A DNA stretch of 64,000 nucleotides from Bostrychus sinensis (lineage: Eukaryota; Chordata; Actinopteri; Gobiiformes; Eleotridae): assembly GCA_020698575.1 (NCBI GenBank), contig CM036245.1, positions 4,768,109 through 4,832,108 of the forward strand. The letters run 5' to 3'. A program made the translations under genes and the position numbers. This document shows positions 11,948 through 23,900 of the stretch, piece after piece (the first letter of the stretch is position 1; each line of letters opens with the position of its first letter). The notes under the pieces were generated by a model, which did no database searches, had not been told where the DNA came from, and saw only the letters and a program-made list of their open reading frames with translations.

Positions 11948-14900
11948 TTACTATTACTACTACTACATGTGCTGTTAATGCTACAACTACTCCTACTATG
12001 ACTACTTCTACCACTACAGCTACTACTTTGACTTCTACTATTACTACTGTAACTAATACTTCTGCTACTGCTACTACACCAATGATTACAACTACTTCTG
12101 TTACATCTACTATTATAACTACTACTGCTGCTACTACTACTATTACTACTACTACTACTTCTACTTCTACGACTATTACTGCTTTTACTGCTACTACTAC
12201 TGCTGCTAGTACTAATAAACTGTGTAATAGTATATTGTAATAGTAATCATTTATGAAACTAGTACTGAGAGCGGTCAGACCTCCACAAAGGCATTGTCCC
12301 TGTCTCACAGTCCTGGTTTAGTCCTGGTTTAGTCCTGGTTTAGTCCTGGTTTAGTCCTAGTTTAGTCCTGGTTTAGTCCTGGTTTAGTCCTGGTTTAGTC
12401 CTAGTTTAGTCCTGGTTTAGTCCTGGTTTAGTCCTCATGTAGTCCTGGTTTAGTCCTGGTTTAGTCCTGGTTTAGTCCTGGTTTAGTCCTCATGTAGTCC
12501 TGGTTTAGTCCTGGTTTAGTCCTGGTTTAGTCCTAGTTTAGTCCTGGTTTAGTCCTGGTTTAGTCCTCATGTAGTCCTGGTTTAGACCTGGTTTAGACCT
12601 AGTGTAGTCCTGGTTTAGACCTGGTTTAGACCTAGTGTAGTCCTGGTTTAGACCTAGTTTAGTCCTGGTTTAGACCTAGTGTAGTCCTCGTGTAATCCTG
12701 GTTTAGACCTAGTGTAGTCCTGGTTTAGTCCTCATGTAGTCCTGGTTTAGACCTAGTTTAGTCCTGGTTTAGACCTAGTGTAGTCCTCATGTAGTCCTGG
12801 TTTAGACCTAGTTTAGTGCTCATGTAGTCCTGGTTTAGACCTAGTGTAGTCCTCATGTAGTCCTGGTTTAGACCTAATTTAGTCCTCATGTAGTCCTGGT
12901 TTAGTCCTGGTTTAGTCCTGGTTTAGTCCTAGTTTAGTCCTGGTTTAGTCCTGGTTTAGTCCTCATGTAGTCCTGGTTTAGTCCTGGTTTAGACCTAGTG
13001 TAGTCCTGGTTTAGTCCTAGTTTAGTCCTCATGTAGTCCTGGTTTAGACCTAGTTTAGCCCTCATGTAGTCCTGATTTAGACCTAGTTTAGTCCTCATGT
13101 AGTCCTGGTTTAGTCCTGGTTTAGACCTCATGTAGTCCTGGTTTAGACCTAGTTTTGTCCTCATGTAGTCCTGGTTTAGTCCTGGTTTAGACCTAATTTA
13201 GTCCTCATGTAGTCCTGGTTTAGACCTAGTGTAGTCCTGGTTTAGACCTAATGTAGTCCTGGTTTAGTCCTAGTTTAGTCCTCATGTAGTCCTCGTTTAG
13301 ACCTGATTTAGACCTAGTTTAGTTCTCGTTCAGGGGTAAATGCTCTAAAACTTTATACCTCACAGTGGTAAAGAATACACTGAAACTAATCGTCTGTTTC
13401 TTTACTGCCCCCTGGTGGCTGGAGTTAGTGTCTTTGCTTTTGTCTTGCAATGGCACAGAAAATAAAATCCTGAAAAGAGAAGCCACAGTAACAAGGCGAG
13501 GACACACAAACACACAAACACACAAACACATGTATAATTAGTGTGAGTATAAGAGTGTGTTTAATGAAAGCGAGCGGCAGAATCGTGACTCGGTGGTCCC
13601 TGGTTCAGTTGGAGCAGAGGGACCGTCGTGACTGAGGCAGGAGCAGAGAGGGGCTGGGCTGACACATGTGAGCGAGATATTAGGAAGAAAACGCTCGACT
13701 GCAGTGTTCCTCGTTCATTTCACACCAAGCACCGCCTTTGTTAAAGTCACATGAACCGAAATCTGGACCAAGTTTAACCCAGGGTCATACCGAGAGATAA
13801 ATGCATCACTCAATAAACAGGAGCTTGTTTTAATCCTGGTTTTGAACTAGTTTATTCCTGGGTTAGTTTGGTTCTAGTCCTCATGTAGTCCTGGTTTAGT
13901 CCTGGTTTAGACCTAGTTTAGTCCTCATGTAGTCCTGGTTTAGTCCTGGTTTAGACCTAGTTTAGTCCTTATGTAGTCCTGGTTTAGTCCTGGTTTAGAC
14001 CTAGTTTAGTCCTCATGTAGTCCTGGTTTAGACCTAGTTTAGTCCTCATGTAGTCCTGGTTTAGTCCTGGTTTAGACCTAGTTTAGTCCTTATGTAGTCC
14101 TGGTTTAGTCCTGGTTTAGACCTACTTTAGTCCTCATGTAGTCCTGGTTTAGACCTCATGTAGTCCTGGTTTAGACCTCATGTAGTCCTGGTTTAGACCT
14201 CATGTAGTCCTGGTTTAGACCTAGTTTAGTCCTCATGTAGTCCTGGTTTAGACCTAGTTTAGTCCTCATGTAGTCCTGGTTTAGACCTAGTGTAGTCCTC
14301 ATGTAGTCCTGGTTTAGACCTAGTTTAGTCCTCATGTAGTCCTGGTTTAGACCTAGTTTAGGCCTCATGTAGTCCTGGTTTAGACCTAGTTTAGTCCTCA
14401 TGTAGTCCTGGTTTAGACCTAGTTTAGGCCTCATGTAGTCCTGGTTTAGACCTGGTTTAGACCTCATGTAGTCCTGGTTTAGACCTAGTTTAGTCCTGGT
14501 TTAGACCTAGTTTAGTGCTCATGTAGTCCTGGTTTAGACCTAGTTTAGTCCTGGTTTAGACCTGGTTTAGACCTCATGTAGTCCTGGTTTAGACCTAGTT
14601 TAGTCCTGGTATAGACCTAGTTTAGTCCTCATGTAGTCCTGGTTTAGACCTGGTTTAGACCTCATGTAGTCCTGGTTTAGACCTAGTTTAGTCCTGGTTT
14701 AGACCTAGTTTAGTCCTCATGTAGTCCTGGTTTAGACCTAGTTTAGGCCTCATGTAGTCCTGGTTTAGACCTAGTTTAGGCCTCATGTAGTCCTGGTTTA
14801 GTCCTCATGTAGTCCTGGTTTAGTCCTCATGAAGTCCTGGTATAGACCTAGTTTAGTCCTCATGTAGTCCTGGTTTAGACCTGGTTTAGACCTCATGTAG

Positions 14901-17900
14901 TCCTGGTTTAGACCTAGTTTAGGCCTCATGTAGTCCTGGTTTAGACCTAGTTTAGGCCTCATGTAGTCCTGGTTTAGTCCTCATGTAGTCCTGGTTTAGA
15001 CCTAGTTTAGGCCTCATGTAGTCCTGGTTTAGACCTAGTTTAGTCCTCATGTAGTCCTAGTTTAGTCCTCATGTAGTCCTGGTTTAGTCCTCATGTAGTC
15101 CTGGTTTAGACCTAGTTTAGGCCTCATGTAGTCCTGGTTTAGACCTAGTTTAGTCCTCATGTCGTCCTGGTTTAGACCTAGTTTAGGCCTCATGTGGTCC
15201 TGGTTTAATAATAATAAAAATAGATTTTATTTATAATGCGCTTTACATTTGTCCAACAAATCTCAAAGTGCTACAGTAAAATAAAAATATAAAATTGGTT
15301 AAAACAGCACAGTAAAACAAGTAAAAGCATAACTATAAAATTATTTGAATAAAAAAGTCTTTAGTTGCTTTTTAAAAGAGTCAACAGTCTGAGGTTCCCT
15401 TACATGAATTGGAAGGGCATTCCAGAGACGCGGGGCAGCTGCCTGAAAAGCTCTGTCACCCATGGTGCGGAGTTTGGTCTTGGGAGGGCGAAGGCGATGG
15501 CTGTCTGTGCTGCGGAGTTGTCTGGTTGTGGTGTGGAGGGTCAAGAGCTCTGTGAGGTACGGTGGGGCAGTTCCATGAAGGCACTGGTAAGTGAGAAGAC
15601 AGATTTTATACTGGATTCGTTGTTGGATAGGGAGCCAGTGAAGAGTACTGAGGATGGGAGTTATGCTGTCAAATTTACGCACCCTCATCAGGACCCTGGC
15701 AGCGCTGTTTTGGATATACTGCAATCTCTGAATGCTCTTGCCAGGGATCCCGATGAGGAGTGCATTACAGTAGTCAAGTTTAGACCTAGTTTAGTCCTCA
15801 TGTAGTCCTGGTTTAGACCTGTTGGCCCGGGGTTGATTCCTGGACCGTGTGGGGCCTTTCTGTGTGGAGTTTGCATGTTCTCCCTGGGTCTGGGTGCTCT
15901 GGTTTCCTCCATCAACCTCAGAACATGCACAGCAGGCTAAAACCTCCAGCCAGGTCCTGACCAGGATCCTGGCTCAGATCTGGAGAAGGGTCCCGGGCGC
16001 TGCACTGGGGTCGCCCGCTGCTCCTGACAGGTTCCCCCAGTGGTATTTAGGGATGGGTCAAATGTACAGAATGAATTTCCCTACAGGGATCAATAAAGTG
16101 TACCTTACCTTACCATTATTTTCATACAAACACAACTTTTCCCATATAAACAGAAAATTATTTTACTCATAAAAACAACAAACCCAAGTGAACACAGTGC
16201 ACTTCTGAAAGGACCAGTTGTTGCTTTCCAAAAAGAGACATTAGACAAGCCACAAAGAAATAAATTATTCCACTGTGAGGCTAAAAATACCTTTCAGCCA
16301 TCACCATCTGAAGAGTTTCCCACTGTCTCTGAACAATGGAGCGGTGTGAAAGAGTGAAGCAGAACTGTTGGAGCTCTTTCCTCCCACTCTCAGACTGCAC
16401 ACGGCTGGGATCTGAGCCTCTGCCTGCTTCACTCAGGATGGAGATGTGTTCTCTGTTTATCTGAGTTTCACTGAACTCTTGTTTCCCCAATGCTATAGAC
16501 ACTTGTTGTGTTTGTAAACAGAATGTTTGTGCTCCACAGACTGGTATCGCAGGTTAAAAACACCATTATACATTTCTAATGGAGGAATTAGCACTAGCCA
16601 CCAAACATGGCAAATTATGAATAATCTGGACAGGTTTGGCAACTGACAACCACTCTGCCAAACGTGAGTAATAACAGATCCTGGTTTAATAACATTAGCA
16701 AGTGCGTCAACGTTTAGCCGTTTAATGTAACGTAATGTAACGTAATGTAACGTAATGTAACAGGGGCGGCAGTAGCTCAGTTGGTAGAGCTGCTTGTCCA
16801 GAAGGTTGGCGGTTCAAACCCCACTCCCACCATTGCATACTGTCGTTGTGTCCTTGGGCAAGACACTTAACCCACCTTGCCTCCGGTGTCTGCGCACACT
16901 GGTGTATGAATGTGAGTGTGAATGGGTGAACGGTTCCTTGATGTAAAGCGCTTTGAGTGCCCATGAAGGTGGAAAAGCGCTATATAAATGTGACCATTTA
17001 CAATTAGCATCTATAATTAGCATATAAACTAATGGCTATGTGAGGCCCACAAATATGTACTCACATAGTTTTGGATTTATTGTTGTTTGGGTAAGGTAAT
17101 AATATAGTTACGGTATTTTCCGCACTATAGGGCGCACTTAAAAGCCTTCAATCTTCTCAAAAAACGACAGTGCGCCTTATAATCCAGAGCGCCTTATATA
17201 TGAATTTATTTACGGCTACCGTAGTCAGGAGCATGGCGGAGTAATACATACTGTGCTTCACCATAATATTGCCGTAATCGCCCAACTGTTTAACTCAGAC
17301 ACTGAAGATGAAGAATTTGAGGGATTTGTGGACGAGGAATGAACTGAAAAAGTGAGTGTATTGTGTTGTATTTTGTTATAACGTTAACTGAACAGTTATG
17401 AGTTATTGTGAATATGCTATCGTTTGATTTAGCTGTCTCAGATTGTGTTTTTTATTCACACGTTACAACTGAACAAGTTTGGGAGTCATGGTGAACGCGC
17501 TGAATAAAGTTTGACTGACTGACTTATCTGACTGTTTTGTTTCGCCTTTTAGTCCGGAGCCCTTTATATGTGAAAAAAGTTCGAAAATAGACCATTCAAT
17601 AACAGTGCACCTTATAATCCGGAGCGCCCTATAGCGTGGAAAATACGGTAATCAGGATTTGCAATGGACAATATGCTGTACTGACTGGATGGCAGCACTG
17701 TCAGTGAGACAACATGGATGTGCCCCAGGCCCTGTTCTCAGTCCACAGACGCAGAGCTCAAGGACAAAAGCAAAATAACGGTGTTTGTCTTCCTTTCATG
17801 TTTTTCAGGTTTGTACAGTATGACTCTTATAAAGTCAGTACAATATAACATTTAGTGCAATGTAAATTTGTTGGCTGTACACGCCATTTTCACTCTGTAT

Positions 17901-20900
17901 TGGTAACAGTTTTGTTTATGCTATTAGCTTAGCATGCTAATTGCCGCGCTAGCTTAGCGACCCGTTTTCTGTCAGGCTCCATTGTACTTTATGCTTCTTA
18001 AACATGTCTCCGGCCACACTGTATGATGTCTAAAGTTATTGTAATGCTGTTGGAAATTGGTAAAAAGCTAAAGGTGTCATCCTGTAACCTGCTAAGACTG
18101 GTAATGCTAATTGTATGTGACAGTGAACTTAGTGAAATGCTAATGTAATGTGGGAGAACAAGAAGTATGATATTTGCTATTGATGAGTTAAGTTGAAGTT
18201 TACTATAGAGAATAACAGTAACAGTATAGAGAGACTAAATATTTGAATGTAACATGGTACGGTATAAAACCAAAGTACAGCTTGTTAACTGAATGTAATT
18301 GTGTATTGTTTGCTGAGCACAATTAAAAGTCAGTCCACAGACACAGAGCTCAAGGACACAAGCAAAATAATGGTGTCTGTCTTTCCGTTCGTGTTTTTCA
18401 GACCATATACTTCCCCTAACAATTCATTTTAAACTACAAGCAGTGTTGTACCGGCCCAATACCTGCTACAGCTACATAATTTACATTTCTTAATTTCAAT
18501 GTTACGCAGGACAAATATTTACAGAAATGTGGTGGACTACAATAGTTTTACATTGCTCAGATTTAATTCATCAATTACAACAAATCCTACTTTAGTAAAT
18601 TTAATTTAGCAACTGGACCTGACTCAGATCTGGGTTATATTAATTCAGAGTCATTTTTAATAAATATATAAACAACAGCCCAAAAACGTCAAAATGCTCC
18701 CTCATTAGAAATTAATGGGATAGAACGTTAACCTCGGTGCCCGGCTGCGTGCGCAACTTTTCTAATAACGTCATTCTTGGAAGGGTCTATAGAGGCCTAT
18801 TAGAGCAGGGGTTCTCAAACTATGGTAGAGGTCCCACTGGTGGTACGGTGACTTCTTCTGGAGTAGGACTGCAAGTAAGGATTATTTTGATCAATTAATC
18901 AGTCGATTATTTTTCCGATTACTCGATTAATAACTGGATAGTAAAGTGGGAATAAAGTGCTTAAAAACTTGAGGTGTTTTATAATTAAGTTTTACAAAAT
19001 TTGAACCAGACAAAGTTAGAAGTTTGCCATTTGAGGACATTTGGATGGATTATTTACACATAAATGCAAAATGTACATTGTTTTTAACTGTTTCTGTGGC
19101 TTCTCTAAGCAAATAATATGTTTCAGAGTCTATGAATAATCCTGTTGATGATTAATCAATTATTAAATTAGTTGACGAGCTTGGACCACTGCTTAGTTCT
19201 GGTTTCTTCCTAGTTTTGTCCAGTGTTAGTGTTTGTCTAGTCCTAGTTTAGACTCATTTTAGTCCGTTAAAGATGGGCTTCAATCATGATTTTATTTTGT
19301 CTTTTTTTTTTTTTGTATAAGTTTATATAACTGTGTTTATATCAGAGCTAGTTCCTGGTTAAGATTGCAGCTTGCTGTTGCTGGGTTTTGTTTTACTACA
19401 GAACATTTCCCTGTTTTTCTATGCGTTACAATTATTTTGTGCTAAACTGTAAAGTGGTAAGCACTGTCGCCTCACAGCAAAAAGGTCCCAGATTTGAATC
19501 TTGGATCGTGTGGGGCCTGTTTGTGTCTGGTTAGGTTTCCTCTGAGTGTTCTTGTTTCTCCTATCAACTTAAAACATGCACAGTAGGCTAATCCTCCAGC
19601 TGAACTTCAGACCAAGATCCCAGTGCAGATCTGCAGAACGGCCCCTGGGTGCTGCTCCTGACAGGTTTAACCTCAGCGGATTCAAGGACGGGTCAAATGC
19701 AAAGAACAAAGGGACAGTAAAGTCTACCTTACCCTCCTGATAATTTCTGCTTTTCGAGTTTAGTTGTTCAGAAACTGAAAACAAATGAATGTTTCTTTCA
19801 CTTTTAAATGGCTCTTGGGGACAATTAAAGTGATCCGAGTTGGAATAAACTGAACAAACTCTGGCAGGACTCTCCCTCGGTGGAAGAAAGTAACAAACTC
19901 TCTGCTAATGCCCGCTCACTAACCCCATGTTTTTGTTGTTGTTTTGTGTTCTCGTTACAGAAGAACCCAGAGCGTTTCTTCCCATGAGCCCTTGCGGCGG
20001 CAGGGCTCCTCCTCCTCCTGCAGAGCTCCTCAGCCTCTGTCTGTGCAGGCCGTCAAACACATCTGGGTCAGGACAGCGCTCTTCGAGAAGGTTCTGGATA
20101 AGATCGTCCAGTACATCGTCGACAACTCCAGGTCCGCTGCCCCCTACTGTCCAGGACAAGTCACAGCAGACGATGTCCAACACGTAAAACAGTCTGTCGT
20201 ACATTCATTGTTGAATGATTAAAATGAAGAACTCAAGGAACTAATAGAAAACAAAGATTAACCTCTACACCAGCCATTCCCAAAGTCAAGAGTGTCTGTG
20301 AAGACTCTCACTCGTCCAGGGTAAATGCATCGCAACAAAAGTTAAAAAAAGCAGTCATCTGGATTAGAGGATTCTAGGATTAATCTAATCCAGATGACTG
20401 CTTTTTTTAACTTTTGTTGCGACAAAGTCAAGAGTGTTGCAGCCCCCTTAAATTCCTGAAAATCCCACGCGGACCCCCAACTATACAACTTCCCTCTATT
20501 CAAAAGACAAAGTAATTTATTCTCCTTAAATTTCTATAAAAACCTTACAAAAAACACTGACTGCTGGCTAAAAAAATGTATTAAAGTCATAATTTTAAAC
20601 AAGTATATAGCTAAAAAAGCAAGTAATTCATTTCGAACCTAATTTATTTTTATGTACTTAAATTAAACAGCCTCTCGGACCCCCCCTGCAGTACCTTTAA
20701 GGACCCCTAGGGAGCCCCGGACCCTACTTTGGGAACCACTGCTCTACACAATGTTTAGTTGCAGTAAGTTAAAGGGGAACAATGCAACTTCTTTACATTA
20801 ATTAAACAGCTTCAGAGTCAGTGTGATGTTTTGCAGGGTGAATAAAGCCCCCTGCAGCGCCCCCTGGTGTATCTCAGTGTAAAACTAGCCTTGTAAGAAT

Positions 20901-23900
20901 GGGAGAACTGACCCAGTGTCCCTGAGGTCTCGGGTCTGGTCTCGGTTCAGCCTCAACAAGCCAGAGGCACGGCAGAGCAACCAAAAGGCAGAAGAAAACC
21001 TTTGTATGGAGACAAGGAAGAGAAAACCAGAGTCAAACCGAGCCAGGGGTCACACATGAGGTCAAATGAACTCCTGAGTTTTTACCACGAAATCTAGGGA
21101 GCGCTCTGTAGATAAAAGTGCAACAAAAACAGCAAAGAAATTAGCAAAATTGCATGTTTCCACTTTAAGCAGACTGCCAAAGTCGGCATAAGACCACAGA
21201 AATCTCAGAAGGACTTCATAATTACACTGTCTACACTGTGAACTTTCTCCTGTTTTTTCTGCAGTAAATATTATGAGAAGGAGGCTCTGATGCACGACCC
21301 GGTCTACGGACCCATCCTGGCCGCTCTACTGGGTGAGCACAGTACAGTGGGTTTAGTCAAGAGGCTGTACAATGGAATTAACAGAATATATACAAACATT
21401 AAATGACTTTTTTCCATTCTCAGTGGGGCCGTGTGCTCTGGAGTACACTAAGCTGAAGACCTCAGACCACTTCTGGACCGACCCTTCAGCCAACGAGCTG
21501 GTCCAGAGACACAGGATCCACGGGGCCCACCGGAGCCAGGAGTCCACCGCAGCCGGGAGGAGGCCTGCTCTGGGGGTACGTGTGCCACCAGCACGCCCTA
21601 AAAAACGTCAAACTTAGCATACATACATGGCCTGAGCTGCTAAACTGTGAGTGCAGCAGAGGGACAGACCTGTCACAGAACCACGAATCTGTTTTCTGTA
21701 GAAGTGAAGTGAAGCGGGCCATAGTCCTATAGTGAATGAATGTGAGAGTGAATGTTGTCTGTGTGCCTCTGTGACTCACTGGCCATTGTTCTGGGTGTAC
21801 CTCCTAAGGCCCATAGTTGCTGGGATAGGATTTAGCCACCTTCCACCTCTAACCAAATAATAGAAAGTAAATGAACTCGTGTTTCAGTGTATAAAAGTGA
21901 TATGTTACTAAATCATTGTTTTTTTAATGTACCTTTTCTTCTAAATCAACCTTTTTTTTTAGCTTTTAACCATGTTATAAAGTTGTCTCCTCCTCAAAAA
22001 CAGACCTGGAGTACTACTTTGCATCACATGTTTGAGTAATCCTGTATGCTGAGGCGCTGCTTTTCTCCAGAGCTGAAAACGCTTGGTCCCACAGCTCTGT
22101 GTAGAAACCTGAAACCAGGAAGTGCTCCTGCGCGTTTCTAAAGCCCAGACACCGTCACCGGACTCGTTCTGATTATTTCAGCCTTAAACCTCCGTCACTA
22201 CGAAGCAATCAGCTCAGAAATCTATCTGTTAGCATCATGTTGCTAATAGCCGTGCTACAAAGCCATTTTATCCTCTGTCCAGGCCCCACTGTTGCCAGCA
22301 GGGGGCGACAGACTGCTAATCCGAGCGTTCTCTGCAGAGTCACAGTAAAAGCTCCCAACAGAAGAGGTTTTCCACAGATATGTTATTTTAGGTTCTAAAA
22401 CCTGGAATACACTGCTTCAAAAAGACTGAAAAAAGCAGAATATGTGACCTTTAAATTATTCTAGCCACAGTGAGTAATAAGCCAGTTTACCCTTCGTGCT
22501 AGTTCCAAACCTGGATAAATGGAAATAAATATGTATCACTACACACTAGGAGGCAGATGATTTGTTGTGGCGACCCTAGAAGGAAAATATTTTTGGATAA
22601 ATCCGTCTCAGCATTTTGATTTGTCTGCTTCTTAGTAATTCTTCTCACTAAATGTTGTTCAGACTGTGAACTTCATCCAGGAAAACTTGGTCAACTGTCT
22701 TTTTTTATTTCCAAAAGAACTGCAAATCAAATCTTTTATATCCCTTTATGCAACCGTCACTCTCTGTGTTTCTAAGTCGTAGCCAGAGAAAGCAGGCTCA
22801 GTGTTTGTCTGTAGGAGGAACTTGTTTCTCTGAGTGAATGTGAGTGGGATGCTGCTGAAGTTGTGAAAGTTATCTGTGAAGTTTTTCGGTTTATTTTCCC
22901 CCTGCAGATCCGAAAGCGGCAGTCGAGCGGCAGTATGTCGGAGGATCGATTCGCGGCGTCGGCGAGAGAATACGTGGAGTCGCTGCACCAAAATGCCAGA
23001 ACTCACCTGCTCTACGGCAAGAACAACGTCCTCGTCCAACCCGTAAGTCCGCACTGACAGGTTCAGAGACAGAGGCTCGGAGGAACAGACGGGAGGCAGA
23101 GCTGAAGGTGTCGAGGTTCTCTTTGTTCATGAGGAGGATGGACAGGATTAGTTCAGGAGTCCAACAGAAGAACAGCTCATGTTTCAGGAGATAAAGTTTG
23201 TTTGGACGTGTACAGAGGAGGGACAGTGAAGGTTAGAGCTGGAGGCCTAGAGCAGTGGTTCCCAAAGTAGGCTCCGGGGCCCCTAGAGGTCCTTAAAGGT
23301 ACTGCAGAGGCTGTCTAATTTAACCCTCTTACACCCCTAGACATTTTTTGATGTTTTGCTGTTTTTTGAGGATAATTTTTGCTGTGTTGATACAAATGGC
23401 ATAGATTTTGCCTCAGGTGTGTATTTTTGGATGAATTTTCAGATTTCAGGATTTATTTATTTTTTTATTAAATCCTCTTAAAAAGGTGTCTAAAAAATAG
23501 TCACACTTTTAGCCCCTTTTTTGTGCCATTGACTCCCATTAAAACGAACATTTTTATTAAACACTGTCACTGCAATATAATTTCACATTTTTATCAAGTA
23601 TTTCATGGATTCATGATAGTGAGGGATTGGAATTTTAGTTTTTAGTGTTTTTTACTAGGTGGCGCCATTTCTCCCATATATGGTAGACAGAGGTATAAAT
23701 GTGGAGATGGCCACATTAGTGTTTGTATAAATGATCAAGCCTACAAGACAAATAAAAAACATTTCTTGAACTAAAATGATTTGGGTGTGTTTCAGGGTTG
23801 TCATAAATTGGTGTGAAAGTGTTTGTTGAGAAATGAGTTTGTTTGTGTTTGCGTGAGCACAAATCCAAAATGTAGTTCTTACAGAGATGTGCACATCAGG

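Noticed and set aside
11652..12308. Poly-Val, poly-Thr and poly-Tyr frames over ACT repeats (also 46236-47144)
   Set aside because: A trinucleotide repeat is translated in different frames on both strands. No splice or homology support.
16763..16840. tRNA gene
   Set aside because: A and B boxes are present, but the sequence continues into a SINE body and does not fold into a closed cloverleaf. A diverged second copy exists at 31166-31471.
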